Shown: piece by piece, positions 61,008 to 64,000 of the stretch
How positions within the stretch are numbered: the first letter of the stretch is position 1
How the letters are laid out: every line of letters starts with the position of its first letter
Assembly: GCF_900566075.1 (NCBI RefSeq)
Contig: NZ_UPHU01000001.1
Span: 1-64,000, forward strand
Direction of reading: 5' to 3'
Source of the DNA: Mycobacterium pseudokansasii
GTDB lineage: Bacteria; Actinomycetota; Actinomycetes; Mycobacteriales; Mycobacteriaceae
DNA length: 64,000 nt
The notes under the pieces: model-generated
Seen by the model: the letters and a program-made list of their open reading frames with translations, nothing else
The model's database searches: none
What the model was told of the DNA's origin: nothing
Made by a program: the position numbers and the translations under genes

Positions 61008-61796
61008 CTAACGACCGTCACGCCATCTGCAGAGCGCCTCGGCGGCGGTCAGGTCGTAATCGGGACCGTCGCAGCCGACCGTCAGCAGCGTGACCCCGAG
61101 TCGGACGAGGGCTTCGGCCTCAGCGATCCCGCCTGTTACCGCGGCCGAGCGTTCGATGGTGGCCGGATCCCGTCCGACGTCGGCGCAGTGCCGGTTGAGC
61201 ACCGCGGCCTTGGCCGGGAACTGGTCGGCGGCGGTGAAGCTGTGCCACATGTCGGCGTATTCGGCCACCAGGCGCAGCGTCTTGCGCTCGCCGCCGCCTC
61301 CGATCAGCACCGGGATGTCGCGGGTGGGTGGCGGATTGAGTTTCGTCAGTCGGGTCTTGATTCGGGGGAGCGCGGCGGCCAGGTCGTCGAGGCGGCTGCC
61401 CGCGGTGCCGAACTCGTAGCCGTATTCGTCGTAGTCCTTTTGTTTCCAGCCAGAACCGATGCCCAGCACAAGTCGGCCGTCTGAAATGTGGTCGACCGTA
61501 CGGGCCATGTCGGCCAGCAACTCCGGATTGCGGTAGGAGTTACACGTGACCAGAGCACCGATCTGGATACGTGACGTCTGCTCGGCCCACGCCCCGAGCA
61601 TGGTCCAGCACTCGAAGTGCGCACCGTCGGGATCGCCGAAGAGCGGGAAGAAGTGGTCCCAGTTGAAGGCGATGTCGACGCCGATGTCCTCACCGCGGCG
61701 CACGGCATCGCGGATGTCGCCGTAGTGCGGGGCGTGCTGCGGCTGGAGCTGCACGCCGATGCGGATGGGTAGATCGGGAAGCACGGCTGAGGTCAT
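61008..61796 (-). CDS. F420-dependent LLM-class oxidoreductase (Rv0044c homologue)
   Basis: A 262-residue luciferase-like TIM-barrel oxidoreductase: IRIGVQLQPQHA, FNWDHFFPLFGDPDGAHFECWTMLGAWAEQTSRIQIGALVTCNSYRNPELLADMARTVDHISDGRLVLGIGSGW. The features fit the F420-using branch abundant in mycobacteria. Substrate unknown. It lies 119 bp upstream of the GntR gene on the same strand. Confidence 0.92.
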   Translation of the reverse strand: MTSAVLPDLPIRIGVQLQPQHAPHYGDIRDAVRRGEDIGVDIAFNWDHFFPLFGDPDGAHFECWTMLGAWAEQTSRIQIGALVTCNSYRNPELLADMARTVDHISDGRLVLGIGSGWKQKDYDEYGYEFGTAGSRLDDLAAALPRIKTRLTKLNPPPTRDIPVLIGGGGERKTLRLVAEYADMWHSFTAADQFPAKAAVLNRHCADVGRDPATIERSAAVTGGIAEAEALVRLGVTLLTVGCDGPDYDLTAAEALCRWRDGR

Positions 61797-61832
61797 ACGA
61801 CCACGGTAGGCCCGGAGCCCAGGGCCGAGCGC

Positions 61833-62768
61833 TCAGCGTCTGCCGAACACTCCGCGCAGGATGTCGACGAGCGCGCGCGGTTGGTCGCTTTGCACCGAGT
61901 GGCCCGAATCCGGTACGACGTGCGCACCACGGAAATGCGTTGCGCGCCTGCTCAATTCGGCGACGTCTTGGTCGCTGACGAAGCCCGACTGGCCGCCGCG
62001 CACCAGCGTGATGGGTGCCGACAAGGCGTCGACGTCATCCCACAAACTGGCGAAATCCGGGAAGCTGCGGATGGCGTCGTAGCGCCAGGTCCAGTTGCCG
62101 TCGTCGAGTCGGCGGGAGTTGTGGAACACGCCGCGGCGCAACGCCTTCACCTCGCGATGCGGCGCCGCGGCGACGGTCACATCGAGCATCGCCTGGAAGC
62201 TGGGAAATTCTCGCTCACCGTGCATCAGCGCCACCGTGCCCTGCTGCTGCTTGGTCATCTCGGAGTGTCGCTGCAGCGCCGACGGCGTGACGTCGATGAC
62301 GACGAGTTCCTCGACGAGCTCGGGGGCGACCGCACCCAGCCGGATCGCGGTCAGCCCGCCCAGCGACATGCCCACGACCAACTCGGCCGTCGGCGCCAGC
62401 TCACGCAGCACCGGGGCCAGGGCGTCGGCATTGTGCTGCGGCGAATAGTCGCCGTCCTCGCGCCAATCGGAATGACCGTGCCCCGGCAGATCCACCGCCA
62501 GCGCCGGTTCGCCGAGGCCGACGATCACGGTGTCCCAGGTATGCGCATTTTGGCCGCCGCCGTGCAGGAAGACCACTCGCGGTGACGGGCCGCCCCAGCG
62601 CAGCGCACTGATTCTGCCCGCAGCGGTGCCGGCGTCCACCCGCTCGACGTCCGGCAGTGGGCCGGTAGCACCCGCCTGCTCGGCGTTTTCGGCCAGCAGA
62701 TCGAACTCGGAGAGCCCGCCGAGTTCGTCGTCGGAAATCTCGGTCACGGCTCTGACTCTACGAGTCAT
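61833..62768 (-). CDS. Alpha/beta hydrolase, esterase (Rv0045c homologue)
   Basis: A 311-residue alpha/beta-hydrolase. The oxyanion loop FLHGGGQNAHTWD, nucleophile elbow GMSLGG and catalytic histidine in PDSGHSVQSDQPRAL are evident. Rv0045c of M. tuberculosis is a characterised esterase with preference for short acyl chains. ATG 62768 gives seven extra residues over GTG 62747, either of which may be right. After this gene, synteny with M. tuberculosis (ino1 expected) breaks. Confidence 0.93.
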   Translation of the reverse strand: MTRRVRAVTEISDDELGGLSEFDLLAENAEQAGATGPLPDVERVDAGTAAGRISALRWGGPSPRVVFLHGGGQNAHTWDTVIVGLGEPALAVDLPGHGHSDWREDGDYSPQHNADALAPVLRELAPTAELVVGMSLGGLTAIRLGAVAPELVEELVVIDVTPSALQRHSEMTKQQQGTVALMHGEREFPSFQAMLDVTVAAAPHREVKALRRGVFHNSRRLDDGNWTWRYDAIRSFPDFASLWDDVDALSAPITLVRGGQSGFVSDQDVAELSRRATHFRGAHVVPDSGHSVQSDQPRALVDILRGVFGRR

Positions 62769-63186
62769 GCCCGAGGGTCACGCGGCGGTGACTGTCGACG
62801 TCTGGTCCACGCTGATATCGGGTCGTCATGTCGACCTCGATATTCGCAGTTTCAGGGGCGCTTACGTACGGGTGTAGGTTGCGAAATCTCCGCCCTGGCG
62901 TCAGCGGACGCGGTCCTGATCGCTCGGTGTCGCGGGTTGGTCGACCTCGCGTCGCCGGTGCCAGGCGACGGGGGCCGCCGACTCATTGGCATGGCTGACG
63001 GTGTTGTTATCGACGGCGGCCGACGCGCCTGTCGACGCGCGGGCTGAGTTGGCGGTCATATCAAAGGTCACCGAGCCACGCGCCAACCTTTCCGGAACGC
63101 CGTGACCGAGAAGGTGCGGTTTCATAACCTAAGGATATGAATCGATTGTTGATCGCAATTGACGCAAGTGAGTATTTGTTCCAGAA
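62769..63186. other. Intergenic stretch at the synteny break
   Basis: This 418-bp stretch has no gene that can be firmly supported. A short minus-strand reading frame at 62901-63125 is listed separately. Base composition shifts from GC-rich to clearly AT-richer around 63130, which marks the beginning of acquired DNA. Confidence 0.6.
62901..63125 (-). CDS. Doubtful small hypothetical protein
   Basis: A possible 74-residue product (MKPHLLGHGVPERLARGSVTFDMTANSARASTG...) with a modest AGG upstream of ATG 63125. No domain, signal peptide or helix is evident and no family is recognised. It may be chance in GC-rich DNA. Confidence 0.3.
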   Translation of the reverse strand: MKPHLLGHGVPERLARGSVTFDMTANSARASTGASAAVDNNTVSHANESAAPVAWHRRREVDQPATPSDQDRVR

Positions 63187-63414
63187 TTGCGTGACCCTCG
63201 CCGGATTCGAACAGCAACTTCTGCCTTACCGAAGTTTATCCAGATGATAATGGCCCAGAGTTTATTTCCCCACAGCTCATTTCCTAGGCACCGCAGTCAT
63301 TTTGCGAAGACAAGTCGGACTGTCCTGCATACGGCAGGAACTCCGTGGAGTAGTAGCTACGTCGAATCATTCAACAGCCGGCTACGGAGCCAATGTGATT
63401 GGAAAGGTTATTAG
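63187..63414 (+). pseudogene. IS3-family transposase (OrfB) remnant
   Basis: Two frames hold pieces of an IS3-type DDE transposase. VYPDDNGPEFISPQL (from about 63234) is the second catalytic aspartate block, D-N-G-P-E-F. AGTPWSSSYVESFNSRLRSQC (63333-63400) is the C-terminal block with the catalytic glutamate, as in PGTPWENxYVESFNxRLRxEC. They are in different frames, and the N-terminal part is missing. The fragment is inactive and sits at the GC change. Confidence 0.8.
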
Positions 63415-63420
63415 TTAGTA

Positions 63421-64000
63421 ATGTCCAAAGACGGTAACACAGAAAATTGTTTTGGTGTCGGGGCGGCCGAGTCCGATGCTGCTCTGTTCAATCAATCCAA
63501 GGGCAAGGAAGCGACGGCCAAACAGCCTCGGAAGCTTGGTGTTGCAGTTGCAGCTTTAGGGGCGCTAACTTTGTGCAGTGGAGGCGCCGCAGCTACCGCC
63601 GCCGATCTCGATAGCTTCAGTGTTGGCAGACTCGATATCGATTTAACGGCCCACGATGGCTTCAAGCAGCACTTTTGTTCGAGCAGCGACCTCGGCTCCA
63701 CCGACGGTAGTGGTTCCGGCGGAAACTCAGACTCAGTTGGTCCGAGCAGCGGCGGGGGCAATCTCAACGAAATCAATGGCGGAGGCAATAACCCAGAGCC
63801 GGAGCAAGGACGCGTCTTTGTTTACACTGATTATAATCCGAACGACACAAGTTACGATCCGAATAGCATTTACAACCCTCGTATCGAAGAAAGCCATGAT
63901 GAGGTGACCAATCTCGATGCGGTATTTTCAGTAACCCCAATTTCGTCAGTTGATCCGTCCCGATTGATAGAACTGGGTGTGCCCGAGGTCTACTTTGAAC
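63421..64000 (+). CDS. AT-rich gene for a putative exported protein, runs off the window
   Basis: From ATG 63421 an open frame continues to the window end, 193 residues so far. It has a polar 38-residue N-terminus, a hydrophobic segment (LGVAVAALGALTLCSGGAAATAA) that may be an export signal or membrane anchor, then a Ser/Gly/Asn-rich region (SDLGSTDGSGSGGNSDS, GGGNLNEINGGGNN) and an acidic, tyrosine/asparagine-rich part (VFVYTDYNPNDTSYDPNSIYNP). Codon use is unlike the rest of the window (many A/T third positions). No family is recognised. It is next to an IS3 remnant, so it is probably acquired. The possible ribosome site GGAAAGG is about 13 bases upstream, rather far. Confidence 0.65.
   Translation, partial: MSKDGNTENCFGVGAAESDAALFNQSKGKEATAKQPRKLGVAVAALGALTLCSGGAAATAADLDSFSVGRLDIDLTAHDGFKQHFCSSSDLGSTDGSGSGGNSDSVGPSSGGGNLNEINGGGNNPEPEQGRVFVYTDYNPNDTSYDPNSIYNPRIEESHDEVTNLDAVFSVTPISSVDPSRLIELGVPEVYFE

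Overview
This window is the replication-origin region of a mycobacterial chromosome, numbered from the first base of dnaA. High GC, frequent GTG starts, 4-nt gene overlaps, the block dnaA-dnaN-recF-DUF721-gyrB-gyrA, the pstP-rodA-pbpA-pknA-pknB cluster with fhaA/fhaB, mtc28, a PPE gene, EspC-like and WhiB genes all point to Mycobacterium. The proteins are close to those I remember from M. tuberculosis H37Rv (Rv0001-Rv0045c), but extra genes, a PPE gene and mobile DNA suggest a non-tuberculous slow grower. The species cannot be fixed by reading alone.

Layout. 1-9785: replication initiation and gyrase (dnaA, oriC, dnaN, recF, DUF721 gene, gyrB, gyrA). 9820-13701: a DUF1918 gene, a frameshifted kup potassium transporter, the Rv0007-like membrane protein, tRNA-Ile and tRNA-Ala. 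13702-19390: a small island at the 3' end of tRNA-Ala, bounded by a 47-bp near-identical copy of the tRNA end. 19630-24250: amidohydrolase, cwsA, ppiA, PH-domain protein, crgA, DUF881 gene, trpG/pabA. 24228-34297: cell-wall and Ser/Thr phosphorylation cluster. 34579-41105: tRNA-Leu, YdeI-like gene, a second-type ammonium transporter, PPE-PPW gene, GNAT/pirin pair, acyl-CoA dehydrogenase. 41189-47628: whiB5-like to DUF2710 block (type VII secretion flavour). 47699-62768: Rv0036c-Rv0045c-like block with extra BASS, SDR and amino-acid ABC transporter genes. 62769-64000: decayed IS3-family transposase and the start of an AT-rich secreted-protein gene.

The most interesting region is the tRNA-Ala island. 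It carries a phosphoribosyltransferase gene divergent from a DprA-like gene, the domain pair that defines the ShosTA toxin-antitoxin/anti-phage system, plus two small divergent genes flanking a perfect palindrome. The system looks dead. The PRTase gene has a one-base frameshift. The DprA gene has a one-base frameshift and is cut by a complete 2560-bp IS21-family element (istA/istB) with a 5-bp ATTCA target duplication. Removing the element and one duplicated copy restores the DprA frame exactly at that point. No integrase is visible in the island.

Other decay is visible: kup lacks 7 nt and the BASS transporter has an in-frame TAA. Assembly or sequencing error cannot be excluded for the single-base events. 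All comparisons to named families are from memory of motifs and protein sequences; no searches were run.
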